DNA of 64,000 nt from Channa striata (taxonomy: Eukaryota > Chordata > Actinopteri > Anabantiformes > Channidae). The notes under the pieces were generated by a model. That model had not been told where the DNA came from and ran no database searches. It saw nothing but the letters and a program-made list of their open reading frames with translations. Shown piece by piece: positions 1 through 10,882 of this stretch (position 1 is the stretch's first letter; the number at the start of each line of letters is the position of its first letter). The position numbers were made by a program, and so were the translations under genes. The stretch is from positions 5,721,203 through 5,785,202 of the forward strand of contig CM065189.1 in the NCBI GenBank assembly GCA_033026295.1, written 5' to 3'.

Positions 1-75
1 ATGTGAGGCACATTCAATCCAGCTTATCCCCGCACATGCTAAGGGGCTACAAATAATGGATGGATGGATAAAACA
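1..75. repeat. Tail of a dispersed retroelement with TGGA repeats
   Basis: The sequence runs from a 'cagcttatccccgcacatgc' stretch into a short tggatggatgga run. Fish LINE or SINE 3' tails often end in such a tetranucleotide run. Only the edge is in the window, so the family cannot be named. Confidence 0.35.
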
Positions 76-2990
76 ATAGTAAATGTAAGTAATATTAATA
101 ATACTGTCAGAAGTTAGGTGTTTTATTTCTTGTATGAGTTTTTGTTTTCTTGTGTGCCTTTTTGTTTTTCATCCTTGTGCTCTGTGTGTCCCTGTAGTTC
201 CCCTCCTTGCCTGCTGAGGTTCTCCTATGGTTCATTCAGTCTTCCCAGCCCGTCTTGTTTCCCCCTCCTCTGTTTGACCTCAGCCATCACACCTGAAAAT
301 CATCATCATCATCTACTCACCTTTAAAGCACCCTTGTTTGTTTTCTTCCTTGCTAGTGTGTCTCCCTGCATTCCTACCCTGTCTCCCATTTTGTCTATTC
401 CTCGACCACCAGCCTTCGTTCGTTGCGGTAATTCGCTTGGTAACTTTGAAAACTTAGTGTTTGGTTTTGTTAGTTCCTCTCGTTAGTAGTTTCTGGCTTG
501 TTAGCAGATTGGTAAAAGCGTTTAGTTGTTTTGTCTTAACTGGTCCTGTTTAGTGCAGTGATTTTTTTGTTCTATTGTTTTGTTTGACAGTTTTTGCTCT
601 TACCTTTTTGTTAAGAGCGTTTTATGTTTAGACTTTTCTTATCCTCCTAGATTTTGCAAGTGATTTGTTTTTCTGGTTTATTTTCTTATTTATCATCCTG
701 CCTTTGCAGGAGCGCCTTCTTTTGTGTATGTTGTTTTGTTTCGGTTTCATTCAAATAAATTCTTGTTTGCCCTCATTCCTGGTCTCGTTGTGACTTCAGC
801 ATTTGGATCTCAGTTAGTCGGTTTCTTACAAATACATGGGTAAGTTAAATGAGAACAACATCTAAGTAGCTTGGAGGATGGTGTAAATCCCTGCTAATTG
901 TAGAATGTAGAACATAGAACGTGTGATGGTGCGAATTATAATAATGTTGATATATTAATAGTTCTTTTTATGTTTTACAGATACGTGGATGGGCTTGGAC
1001 TCAGCTCCTCAGGGTCCCAACTTTTATTAAAAATGTGTATATGTTTTTCTTTGTGTAGATGTTTTAACTCCACAACATAAAAATAGTTTCATCTAAGTAT
1101 GGTGCCATGATTTGTAGACTCTGGTATCAAACTGTAGTGACGTGATGCTTCACTTAAGTCGGGTCAGCTCCACCTGAGCTTACTTACAGTCTTTGGGAAT
1201 TCCATTTGGCTTCATGCCATGGTTTTCAAGCCAGATATTCCTGAGCTCGTCTGTCCGACCCTGTTTTAGTTTATTTTTTTTCCCATTTGGGCTACTAATG
1301 AACACTGGCACACTTTTTTGTAGAATGTAACTCCAAAAGGACAGTAGGTGTGATGTTATAGCCATTGTTCGAAGCGGTGGATCAGTTGTAAATCTGTGTT
1401 CACACTGACCCTGCTTAATGGAGGCTGTACTTGGATTAGATTTACAAACCTCACTGCCCTAAAAAAACACTCTTACTCATTTTACTCTCAAAAACGTCAT
1501 CATCAGAGTAAAGGGAATGAATCAGAAGGTTGCAGGTTGCCTGATGTGTGTAACATGAAAAGTCTGTTTGCAGCTTTAATTTAAACCGTGTTCACATCTG
1601 TGCTGGGGCTGCTTTAAACAAGGCTCAAAGATTTATAAGACCCAAATTGCAATATTTTAGTGCCAGTTTGAGTTTCTGCTCGTGTTGTACGCGTCTGACA
1701 GATGTGTCCATTAGTATATCATGGTTTCATACTGATTTGGTCAGACAACAGCCCTTCATCTCATTCAACAACTGTCAAACTTCACGTGTCTGATAGTTAC
1801 CAACTCTGCCTCAAGCTTCATTTATTCCAAATAAAGCCTCAACCATGCTGGCTTTACCACAGGTGACTATGCTGGCCAGTAATTCGTTCTTTTTACAGTT
1901 TATTTAATCACTGAAGTAAGTCAAAACACAATGGAAGTGTTCCAATACGATACAGCAGGTGGTTAGTCCTGAGGCTCAATAACTACAGCAGGGCGAAGAA
2001 AACATCCAGTCGTCTCACATTCCCACTGAGCCATTCAAAATATGACTTAGACAAACACAGTTAACAGTGTAACACTGCAGAAACACACTCACCTTTATCT
2101 ATAAACCATCTGCATGATATGAACTCCTCGCCCTGAGGACATTACACATTCCTTTTGGACACACATCACTGATACTTTCTTATGTGCTTCTCTTTTGCTA
2201 TTTTTGTGTTTCTGCTTGCAAATGAGGCTGCAGATAGACAGGAGAGATTTATCACACATATGCTCTGACAGCCTGGTAGTTACACTTCTTTGAGAAGATC
2301 ACAGTTTGGAAAATAATAATGCTTGTATCATACTCATAACACTTTTTTAAAAATCTCTGGCTAAAGTTTTCAGTCATTGTCTTCCAGTGTGTATAACGCC
2401 TAAAGGGGTGGGTGGGGTTGGTTTCAGGGGCATAGATATGCAGTTTTGATTTGCATGATTTCCGAAGGGTTCAATAAAAAGAGTAAAAACTAATTTAAGG
2501 CATAAAATGAGTTTGAACATTTGAATTTTTTGCAAGTCATTGCATTTTGTGCGATTTGCATTTCGAAATGTTTCAATTTTATTAAAAATGGAGTTGTATT
2601 ATCAAAGATGTGGAAATAGCAATAGGTCACAAACCTGAAACAAACGCCAACGAAAGGAGATGTTTATAATAAGGGATTCTCTCGGACATATTAGTACATC
2701 TGACACATTTCTATTACAATACTGCGATAAACTGCACGTAAGGTATATAGCATAAGTTCAAATATGTGAAGTTTCTGAACGAGTTCAAGGAGACACAGAG
2801 GTGGCAAACGTCACTGACTCACACTGTGTACACACCAACATATCTGCATGTTATTTGCTTATTTTTAAATCGAAGGAGGAGCTCAGGAAGTTGGTCAGGA
2901 AACATCACAGGTACCTGCCGATCCTTAAGATACGAAAGCCGGTGGTCTCATTTCCCCTTTCCTTTGGTGGCTCATCCACTAATTGAGTGC
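76..2990. other. Intergenic, no gene recognised; T-rich repeat-like block at 118-830
   Basis: Bases 118-830 are strongly T-rich on the plus strand and hold an aataaa at about 754. The style resembles the 3' end of a fish retroelement. A 122-codon open frame starting at 118 begins with GTG and has a low-complexity F/S/C composition, so it is not supported as a gene. From 830 to 2990 no conserved coding frame, RNA gene or clear transposon end was seen. Confidence 0.4.
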
Positions 2991-3929
2991 AGCTGATGCA
3001 CAGCCCACCATGGTCAAAATACATAACACCACACATTGTTTCTGCCACCCAGCAGCGTATCCCACAGATGGTAGGTTTTTTTTTAGATTAGTTCAGTCAG
3101 TGTTGCAGTAAGTTGAGGTTGCTCTTTCCTCGTGGGATGAGTCTACAAGGTCCTGTAGGTTGGGAGTGATGGTTCAGCCAGCTCTGTTTGGGGGGTATGG
3201 TGCTACTCTGTCACCATCTGATGACCAGGCGGGTCCAGAGGAAACACACCTAAAGTGAATGTCTTTAAAGATGATGTAGACATAGTGTACAACAAAGGCT
3301 CCTGCCATGATGTGTGGGTTTTATGAAGAGTTTCGTTTATCCTTGACTTCTTCCTTCAAGGGACAAAACCAGTTTTCCACAATGTCTTCCTTTTGTGGGA
3401 CAGCTGTTCTTTGCTCCACAGTGCTTCTTCCTGGCCACCCCTCATCACACGTCCTGCCCCATCTCTCCTTCAGTGGGGGCTCCATGGCCTGGGGGCACAT
3501 CTCTCCACAAAAATACGCTGGAGCTGCTTTCTGTGTGGGACATTCTGCAGCATTTTGCTCTTGGATTGCCACATTGTTCATAAGGACAATGCAACAGCTC
3601 CTCAGCATTCCCAGCAGGCTGGTGCTGTGGGCTCACACACCTCCGCTCGTGGTGAACCCATGTGCTGAACACGGCTGACAAAATGCCATAGGAGCTCCCC
3701 TGGCGTGCAGCGGCACTGTCTCGGGCCCCCCAGGGTCTGGACACTCAGAGGGAGCACTTAGCCGGCCAGTGTTTTTAACCAGAGTGGTGGAAACCATTCA
3801 TGGTGCAACAGCAGCTTCCACCACTTCCTCTTATGCTGCCAAGTGGTCCTCTTTTCAGTGCTGGTGTTCGAATAGGGCCTGCCCCTCCCTAAGGTTCTGA
3901 CCTTTCTTCAGACCCTCATGGACAGGAGT
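2991..3929. other. Unassigned stretch with overlapping open frames on both strands
   Basis: Open frames of 90-123 codons overlap on both strands between 3307 and 3744. They are GC-richer than their surroundings. None matches a family I recognise and none has convincing splice sites. It may be a decayed transposon or pseudogene fragment, or chance. Confidence 0.25.
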
Positions 3930-4134
3930 TTATCCTGTGATGTACGCATGATTTTTGGCCACACCATTAATTTTTTACATGGTGGCCAAAACATTAGAAC
4001 AATCACCTTTGTGAGAGTTCCAACTTAGAAACTGACAAATTAGAACTTTTTAAGATTAGAATTCATGGCAGAGCTGCTGTATTGGATTGTATTAGAATGT
4101 ACAGGTGTACCTAATAAAGTGGCCAGTGAGTGTA
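3930..4134. mobile_element. End of a dispersed non-autonomous DNA element
   Basis: The block ends with 'acaggtgtacctaataaagt' followed by ggccagtgagtgta (4101-4134). I know this terminal sequence as a very common dispersed end in teleost genomes. The left boundary is not clear. A short inverted repeat (ttggccac / gtggccaa) lies at about 3955-3988. Confidence 0.5.
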
Positions 4135-4790
4135 TGTTGGAGATGTGAACGTATTATAAGTCCATGCTACTTTATAAATGCTGCTTTATTAGGCTAAATG
4201 TAATGTAGTATTCAGGTAATGTAGTATTTCTATGTCGGGCTTGTCTAAAAACTTTGTGTGGGTAAAATCTTTGCCTCATTAAAAGAGGTTTAGCAGATTA
4301 GTAGTGTTGTGGTAAATTAAGGTTTTCATTGTGGTTCGTTGAATGTAGGAATATGTCATACTTTGTCAAGTCAAGCTCAATCTAATAAAGTATCTGCTTT
4401 TAATAAAACGTCTGATCAATTACGGTCTGATTTGACCCACTCACAACTTTGCATATGTGGATTTTCACTGTCTGGGAACAAAGTATCAACTGAAATAACC
4501 AGAGTCCATAAGTCCAAATAGAACAGTCCTTAGAAGTTGGGGAATCCAATACACGTCACCAAAAATCCAAGCGCGGAGAAAGACAAAACCAAAACAGTCC
4601 ACTTACTTCGAAGGTGGGAAATCTTTCAGTAAACGTTGGGCTAGAGGAAACGTCACAGGTAGGACAGGAAAGACGGGACAACAGGACAGAGGACAAGAAA
4701 GGAGCGGTTACCAGGGCAGCGGTTACTAATGAGCCTGTTACCAGGGCAACACAGGTCAGCGTCAGCACCGTGACAGTTTTTTCAGATTCA
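4135..4790. other. Non-coding stretch upstream of the retrotransposon remnant
   Basis: No gene is seen. A copy of the LTR that follows pol at 9118 would be expected here if the retrotransposon were complete, but no matching sequence is visible. Short near-repeats of 'ggttaccagggcag' and 'gttaccagggcaac' occur at 4706-4750. Confidence 0.4.
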
Positions 4791-4794
4791 CATT

Positions 4795-5508
4795 CACCTA
4801 AAACATGATGCTATTAATCGAAATCGTTTGGAGCAACTACTGAGAGGTGCTGTGGCCGCTGACCTGATGTTGATCCAGTTACGTTTGAGGGAAAGAAAGG
4901 CTGACCCACCTACTTTCTTGCAACTCCTCAGTGAAATACGTGCTGAAGAAGAATATGAGGCTTCACGTATGAAACTCAATACCTCTGTAAGCCAGATGTT
5001 TACTAAACAGACAGCTCATGCCAAACAAGTGGAAATCCAAAGCCTAAAAGCTGAAATCAAGGAACTTAAGTCTATGGTTACGTCTGTTATTGCTCCCCCA
5101 GCAGAACTTCAAACTGACTGTGACAGTAGGCTTTCAGTTCCCCCACCAACAGGTAAAACAAAACAAGACAGTGAGCTCCGAGCTTTACAAAAACAAGTAA
5201 AGAGGTTACAACTTTAGCTTAGTAGGAAAGATATCACAGCCGATACTCCAGTCTACTCGGCTATAGCTTCAACAGTAGATAGATCCCCCAAAGCAACCAA
5301 ACCCCCCAACCGTGCTGCTGGACAATCTGAGGAACAGTTCTGCTACAGGTGTGGAGAAAATGGGCATTTTGCTGCAAGGTTCCGTAATCACGAGAATCAG
5401 GGCAAAGTCATTAAAAGACTGATTCAAACCCTTAAAGATTATAAAGGAAATCAGGCATCTACAAGCACGACAGGGGCTGATGCGAACTGTGATGTCAAGA
5501 GGGGCCTG
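4795..5508 (+). pseudogene. Gag remnant of a Ty3/gypsy-type retrotransposon, 5'-truncated, with an internal stop
   Basis: This is the C-terminal part of a retrotransposon Gag, the structural protein that packages element RNA. The visible capsid-side part is a charged helical stretch with the motif PPTFLQLLSEIRAEEEYEASR, followed by a coiled-coil-like segment. A TAG at 5215-5217 interrupts the frame. The same frame continues without another stop through a CCHC zinc knuckle at 5341-5385 and on into pol. The knuckle begins C-x2-C-x4-H, but the fourth ligand is Phe (ttc) instead of Cys. The Gag N-terminus is not recognisable upstream of about 4795. This is a defective copy. The family is assigned from the adjoining pol order. 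Confidence 0.75.
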
Positions 5509-8097
5509 GTGATCACTCCAGAAAAAGCAGAAATATCTGAAGGTTTGATTGGCCCACCCAGTATTGTGCAGTTAAAAGTAAATGGGCATCTCTGTGACGC
5601 TCTGTTTGACAGTGGCTCTCAGGTTACCATCATCTTTGAGTCGTGGTATCAGAATCACCTGTGTAATGTTCCAGTGCATCCTGTGGCTGGATTGGCTCTT
5701 TGGGGTTTGAGTGAATCTGAAGATAGTTACCCTTACCGTGGTTATATTGTGGTGGACCTTGAATATTCAGCTAAAGTAACTGGCAACTGTGAAACTGTAA
5801 CAGTTCTTGCACTTATTTGCCCCAGTCCAGGGACTGCAGAACAGACCCCTGTTATTGTTGGCACGAATACCAGTCATGTCAGAAGCTCAGTGAAACAATG
5901 CAGAGATAATGGCTTAGACATCACACAGATGCTGGGAATACAAGTTGACAATGTTAGTGAGATTGCTAACACTGAGTCTGAATTATCACATGATATAGAT
6001 GATAACGTTGGGGTGGTAACATGGCAAGGCCCTGGTCCCCTGACTTTACTACCAAGGGAAGACCAGCAAGTTGTCTGTAAAGTGGACTTTAATCAGGCAG
6101 TTGGTAAGGAAGTCCTCTTAGTTGATTCATCCCCCTCTGCCCCACTGCCAGCCAGCGTGTTATTGCAGCCTATGGTGGTGCCCGGCAATGCTGTTAATGT
6201 TAACAATTTCAGAATCCTGGTCCAGAACCAATCTTTAAAAGAGACAACTATACCAGTAGGAACCATCATGGGGCGCACCTACCTCACTGAAAGTGTCACC
6301 GGGGTTCCCCATGAGAAGACCAGCTCAGCAGGTTTCGATGTCAACCTGATTAATTTTGGAGACTCTCCAGTTCCAGAAGAGTGGAAGGAGAGGTTGAGTC
6401 AAAAGCTGTCTCAAAGAACCAATGTTTTTTCTTTGAATGAATGGGATGTAGGGTTGGCTAAAGGGGTGGAGCACACCATTCGACTTGCTGACCCCCGGCA
6501 GTTTCGACAACGCTCTCGCCGCCTGACACCTGCTGATATCGAGGATGTAAGGAAACATCTTCAGGAACTTCTATGTGCAGGCATTATTAAAGAGTCTCGT
6601 AGTCCCTATGCTTCACCCACAGTGATTGTCAGGAAGAAAAATGGAAGCATTAGGATGTGTATTGATTACAGATTACTGAACAGTCGTACAGTGCCAGATC
6701 AGTACACCACACCTTGCATTGACGACGTACTGGACTCCTTATCTGGAAGCCAGTGGTTTTCTGTTCTCGATTTGAGAAGTGGTTATTATCAAATGGCCAT
6801 GGCTGAAGAAGATAAGGAGAAGACGGCATTCATCTGCCCCCTGGGTTTCTTTCAGTTTGAACGCATGCCCCAGGGCATTACCGGAGCCCCGGCTACTTTT
6901 CAGCGACTAATGGAAAAAACGGTTGGCGACGTGAACTTGCTTCAAGTGCTCGTCCATCTTGATGACCTGATTGTCTTTGGAGAGACTTTGGAGGAACACG
7001 AGGAGAGACTACTCAAAGTCCTGGACAGACTTGAGGAGGCTGGGTTGAAGATATCTCTTTACAAATGTCAGTTTTGTCAGTCGAAGGTGAAATACCTTGG
7101 GCATGTTGTGTCTGCCGATGGCGTCTCACCCGATCCCGCAAAGATTGAGGCTGTCACAAACTGGGCACGGCCCACGGATCTGAGGACTCTAAAATCCTTT
7201 TTAGGTTTTTGTGGCTATTATCGGAGATTCATAGCCAATTACACCTCCATTGTCAAGCCACTGACTGAATTAACCAAAGGTTATGCCCCACCCCAAAAGA
7301 GTAGGAAGCATAATCTTGACCCTACTAAGACCTACCTGAGAGAGTCAGAGCCATTTGGTGACAGGTGGGATCAGTCGTGTACTGAAGCATTTCACCAGAT
7401 CATCTACTGCCTGACCCATGCCCCTGTCCTAGCATTTGCTGATCCTCATCAACCCTACATCCTTCACGTGGATGCTAGTTTAAAGGGGATTGGAGCTGTT
7501 CTTTACCAAGAGTATCCTGAAGGACTAAGACCAGTGGCATTTGCTAGCAGGAAGTTGAGCCAGTCTGAAAAGCGTTACCCAATACATCAGCTTGAGTTCC
7601 TTTCTCTTAAGTGGGCTGTTGTGGACAAGTTTCATGATTATCTTTATGGAGCTCGGTTCACAGCCAAACTTAATGCTGTTGGACACCGATGGCTCGCTGC
7701 CTTGTCAACTTATGACTTTGATGTACAGTACCGACCAGGGAAGCAAAACACAGATGCTGACCTCCTGTCCAGAAATTTTCCTGATGAGGATAACATCTTA
7801 GAATGGGAGACCATAACACAGGATAGGGTAAAGGCCATATGTCAAAGAGTCTGCACCCCTAGGTCAGTGGACAGTCCAGCTAGGTATGTGGATCAGTTGG
7901 GAGCTTCCCCTGATTGTGTTCCTGACATCTACACTTTCCCAATGCACCTGAAGAAGAAGAAGAAACGCTCTTGGAGTCAGCATGTACCTTACTTGGTCCA
8001 TGCGTACAATAGCAGTAGGTGTGATGCTACTGGGTATTCACCCTATTTCTTGATGTTTGGCCGAGAAGCTAGACTTCCGGTAGATGTGTGTATTTGA
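5509..8097 (+). CDS. pol: Ty3/gypsy-type Pol polyprotein (protease, reverse transcriptase, RNase H, integrase remnant), defective
   Basis: Pol copies the element RNA into DNA and inserts it. Domains in order are an aspartic protease with the active-site triplet in LFDSGSQ, then reverse transcriptase with the FERMPQGITGAPATFQ block and a catalytic-site block LVHLDDLIVFG (the usual YxDD Tyr is His). RNase H follows with LHVDASLKGIGAVLYQ, then the tail YRPGKQNTDADLLSR. RNase H jumps from GARFT to AKLNAVGHRW near 7661, losing the segment that carries its later TDN-type catalytic Asp. Integrase is reduced to a short C-terminal part (HAYNSSRCDATGYSPYFLMF) after a jump near 7945-7970, so the zinc-binding and DDE core are gone. 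The frame is the same as gag and ends in TGA at 8095-8097. The listed start is only the first start-like codon in a continuous gag-pol frame. Confidence 0.85.
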   Translation: MITPEKAEISEGLIGPPSIVQLKVNGHLCDALFDSGSQVTIIFESWYQNHLCNVPVHPVAGLALWGLSESEDSYPYRGYIVVDLEYSAKVTGNCETVTVLALICPSPGTAEQTPVIVGTNTSHVRSSVKQCRDNGLDITQMLGIQVDNVSEIANTESELSHDIDDNVGVVTWQGPGPLTLLPREDQQVVCKVDFNQAVGKEVLLVDSSPSAPLPASVLLQPMVVPGNAVNVNNFRILVQNQSLKETTIPVGTIMGRTYLTESVTGVPHEKTSSAGFDVNLINFGDSPVPEEWKERLSQKLSQRTNVFSLNEWDVGLAKGVEHTIRLADPRQFRQRSRRLTPADIEDVRKHLQELLCAGIIKESRSPYASPTVIVRKKNGSIRMCIDYRLLNSRTVPDQYTTPCIDDVLDSLSGSQWFSVLDLRSGYYQMAMAEEDKEKTAFICPLGFFQFERMPQGITGAPATFQRLMEKTVGDVNLLQVLVHLDDLIVFGETLEEHEERLLKVLDRLEEAGLKISLYKCQFCQSKVKYLGHVVSADGVSPDPAKIEAVTNWARPTDLRTLKSFLGFCGYYRRFIANYTSIVKPLTELTKGYAPPQKSRKHNLDPTKTYLRESEPFGDRWDQSCTEAFHQIIYCLTHAPVLAFADPHQPYILHVDASLKGIGAVLYQEYPEGLRPVAFASRKLSQSEKRYPIHQLEFLSLKWAVVDKFHDYLYGARFTAKLNAVGHRWLAALSTYDFDVQYRPGKQNTDADLLSRNFPDEDNILEWETITQDRVKAICQRVCTPRSVDSPARYVDQLGASPDCVPDIYTFPMHLKKKKKRSWSQHVPYLVHAYNSSRCDATGYSPYFLMFGREARLPVDVCI

Positions 8098-9033
8098 ATG
8101 TCTCCAGATGGCAAGGGTGATAGTCATTTGAGATATGTGACAACGTTGAAGGAGGACTTGCAGAGAGCATATCAATTAGCCTCACAAGCAGTGGACAAGA
8201 ATCACCAAAGAAATAAAAGGTTGTATGACAAAAGAGTTGGTTTTCAGTCCCTAGAAGTTGGTGAACGAGTCCTGCTGAAAAACCTGGGGCTGAAAGGCAA
8301 ACACAAGTTGCAGAGTAAATGGAGTTCTATTCCCTACATCGTAGTGGGAAAGATGCCCAATCCTCCTGTTTATAAGGTCAAGTCTGAGAAGGGAAAAGGA
8401 GGTATCAAGACAATCCACAGAGATCACATCCTCCCAATAGGTCAACATGTTCGGCTTCCAGAGACGGAAAACAATGTCAGGCCAAAGACCCGAGCAGAAA
8501 CTTACAAGAGACAAAAACAAACTTTATCAGAAGTTCAAACAATCTCACGTGATGTCTTAGGTTCAGATACATCCTCTGACTCTGACTACTATAGACCCCG
8601 CAGACGCTATGCTACACACTCGGGGAGCAGGGACCCAAACACCAGTAGTCATCTTGAGCTCTCAGGTGAATCAGAAAGAGAGGTGATTGCTCTGCCACAA
8701 TCGGATGAGAGTCATGGGGAGGATGGTTCTGAGGTGGAACCACTGGATGAACAAGAACTTGAGCTTAGCCAAGAATTGGACGCAGAAGATGAAAGTTATC
8801 CGGATCAAAGAGCGAGCGAGATGGCTAAAGACCCTGTTTGTAAACAGGCTACACGACGGACAAAATCCCCTCGGACCACAGATGGCGGAAGGTCTAGAGA
8901 GATTGGATCCCGGCCCAAGAGAGCAGTAAAACCTGTTGTTAGGCAAACTTATGATGAGCCTGGGAAAAGTAAAGACCAACTAATTAGTATCATACATGGC
9001 GGTGTTGTCATTAAGATTGGGGGAAAGAGTTAG
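8098..9033 (+). pseudogene. C-terminal end of the retrotransposon integrase, separated from pol by one stop codon
   Basis: This segment continues in the same frame directly after the TGA at 8095-8097. It carries the integrase C-terminal GPY/F-like module (SKWSSIPYIVVGKMPNPPVY, about residues 75-95 here) and then an acidic, Ser-rich tail ending at a TAG. In intact relatives this would be the end of Pol, so the stop at 8095 most likely arose by point mutation. No envelope gene follows. Confidence 0.75.
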
Positions 9034-9104
9034 ACGTTATGATAGACACACTCTACACTTGTTAGTGAAGTGAAAGTTTAGGCTGTTGGGGACATCAGAC
9101 ATTT

Positions 9105-9117
9105 AGAGGGGGGAGGG
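9105..9117 (+). other. Polypurine tract of the retrotransposon
   Basis: A purine run, 'gaggggggaggg', sits immediately before the TGTAG that begins the LTR. This is where plus-strand DNA synthesis is primed in LTR retroelements. The position just after pol and directly before a TG dinucleotide supports the call. Confidence 0.65.
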
Positions 9118-10116
9118 TGTAGCCCAGTGGAGAATATAGGTTGTAGGAGATAAATAAGTGTATGAGAATGTACATATTAATAGTTTTGAATGTGTTTCTT
9201 TCATCTTTGTATGTATAAAATGTGTAAATATTCTCATTTATATATGATCTCTGTTGATATGGTGGTGGAGGCTTTTATTTTCCTTAAAGGAAGTAGAGGC
9301 GGGAGGAGGAGAGAGAGAGAGAGAGAGTGTGAGGTGAGGGAGTGACGGAGCTGACGGGAATGGAGAAAGTAGCTAAAGTTGGTTTGAGTGAACTGCAGGA
9401 GTAGATTAGATTGTCAAAGAGATAATCTACAGTGGAACTTGTTTGCTGACGGACGGAGAATTTCAGCCCGAAGTTCTGAGGGTCTATCAGCGGGAGACCG
9501 CTCGTCAATCCGACGAGGGGAACGGACGGTGACGAACGAGGGAGGCAGCTAGCTAGTCCAGCTAACCCGGCTACACGCGGCTACACGCGGCTACACGTGG
9601 CGTTCAAAACTGGCAAGCTAATCCACTTTGGACCGGATGTACCGCGGTACAGTTGCTCTGCTACAGAGTAGGACGAGTGTCGGAGGACGCGCTCACTCGG
9701 GCAGAGACGAACCAACTTTTAGTTGGTTTGTTGCTCTGATAAGAGGGAAGCGACCATCGAGTTTTTGGTCCCAACGTCCCCGAGCGGCGAATCAGGCCTG
9801 CAACGTTTTTGAGTTTGATCATTTTATTTGTGTTTGATGTGACTTTGTGTTTAATTTCTCAGTTTTCCAGTAGGCAACATATTTTATGGGGAGTAATCAT
9901 ACTCATTTAAGTTATTATATATGTGTGTTTGCTTTTCAATTAAATGGGGAGTTAACTTTATCTGTAACTTTATGACGTTTTATTGCTTTTGTTTTTGTCC
10001 CTATTCTAATAACTTGCTAAGCTAGTCTGTGTTCACTTATCTGAGGCCACCCAAGACTAAAACAAAAAATTAAAAGTAGACCAGAGATTAATAAAAGAAC
10101 TCAGGGCCCCTCACAT
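9118..10116 (+). repeat. 3' long terminal repeat (right boundary inferred)
   Basis: The LTR begins TGTAGCCCAG directly after the polypurine tract. It contains a TATA-like tataaaa at 9214-9220, a GA-rich run at about 9304-9330, and three tandem 'cggctacacg'-type units at 9569-9600. An AATAAA lies near 10090. The right end is placed at ...cctcaca (10116) because it mirrors the TGT start and follows the polyadenylation signal. No second LTR copy exists in the window to confirm it. Confidence 0.6.
9214..9220 (+). promoter_or_regulatory. TATA box inside the LTR
   Basis: The sequence tataaaa lies about 97 bases into the LTR, which fits the promoter that drives LTR-element transcription. It is inferred from position and consensus only. 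Confidence 0.4.
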
Positions 10117-10882
10117 ACTATAAGTGAGTAGATGGACTACGATTGGATCATACTGAACCTCCTGCTTTATTTTAGCACATTCGGAGACCTGGGTAAAACA
10201 TAAATAGATGATACATGGAATCCATTAAAGATAATGTGTCAGGAAATATGCTGTGAATGATTAACACATATAGGCTAACTAACGTTTGCTATACCAAGAG
10301 TGCAGAGGGTGTAATTAATCGTAGAATAATCATGTCTTATTAAAAGTAGGACAATAACTAGTTCATGCAAAAAATGTAATCAAAGCTATAATTAATGTAG
10401 TATCAAGTTATGACAGACAAGGGCTGACAGACAAGGGCTTTAATTGATTTTTTTTAGGTAACGCTAGCTAAGGGATCTTGCAAAATATCAGCAAAGACAC
10501 AGATAATAAACCTCATACAATGATACTAAAATATACAATATCACCCCTGCATGTTTTGTATTTAAGGGCTTGTGTGGAGTTTTGGGTTTGCTAGTGTGTC
10601 ATGGTCCGTTCTGGTGCTTCTTCCTAATTCTTCCTTCCTTTCCTGATCTTCAGCCTTTGAGACTGTCATGAGTCTGTTCATAGTTCTAGTTTGTTAGTCT
10701 TCTTGTTTAGAGTAAGTTTCTGTTTGTGATATTAATCTCCTCTGTTAGAGTGATTTTCTGTTATAGTGTTAGTCTTGTCATTAGGAGTGGCTGTTATGAT
10801 GTTGTTATGGTCTAAGTTTCTGTCTTTGAGTTAATATTGTCATCTCTTCAAGTGTTGTTACTGAGTGTTATTGTATCTGTAG
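10117..10882. other. Intergenic, no gene recognised
   Basis: From 10117 to about 10560 the sequence is AT-rich and featureless. From 10560 to 10880 it is T-rich with repeated tta/gtc runs, similar in style to bases 118-780, and may be another retroelement tail. Confidence 0.3.

Noticed and set aside
118..486. 122-codon plus-strand open frame
   Set aside because: It begins with GTG, is low complexity (F, S, C, L), and lies in a T-rich repeat-like block with no splice support.
3307..3744. Overlapping open frames on both strands
   Set aside because: No recognised domain, no consistent splice signals, and the frames shadow one another.
8671..8979. Minus-strand open frame opposite the integrase tail
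   Set aside because: Shadow of the retrotransposon frame on the plus strand.
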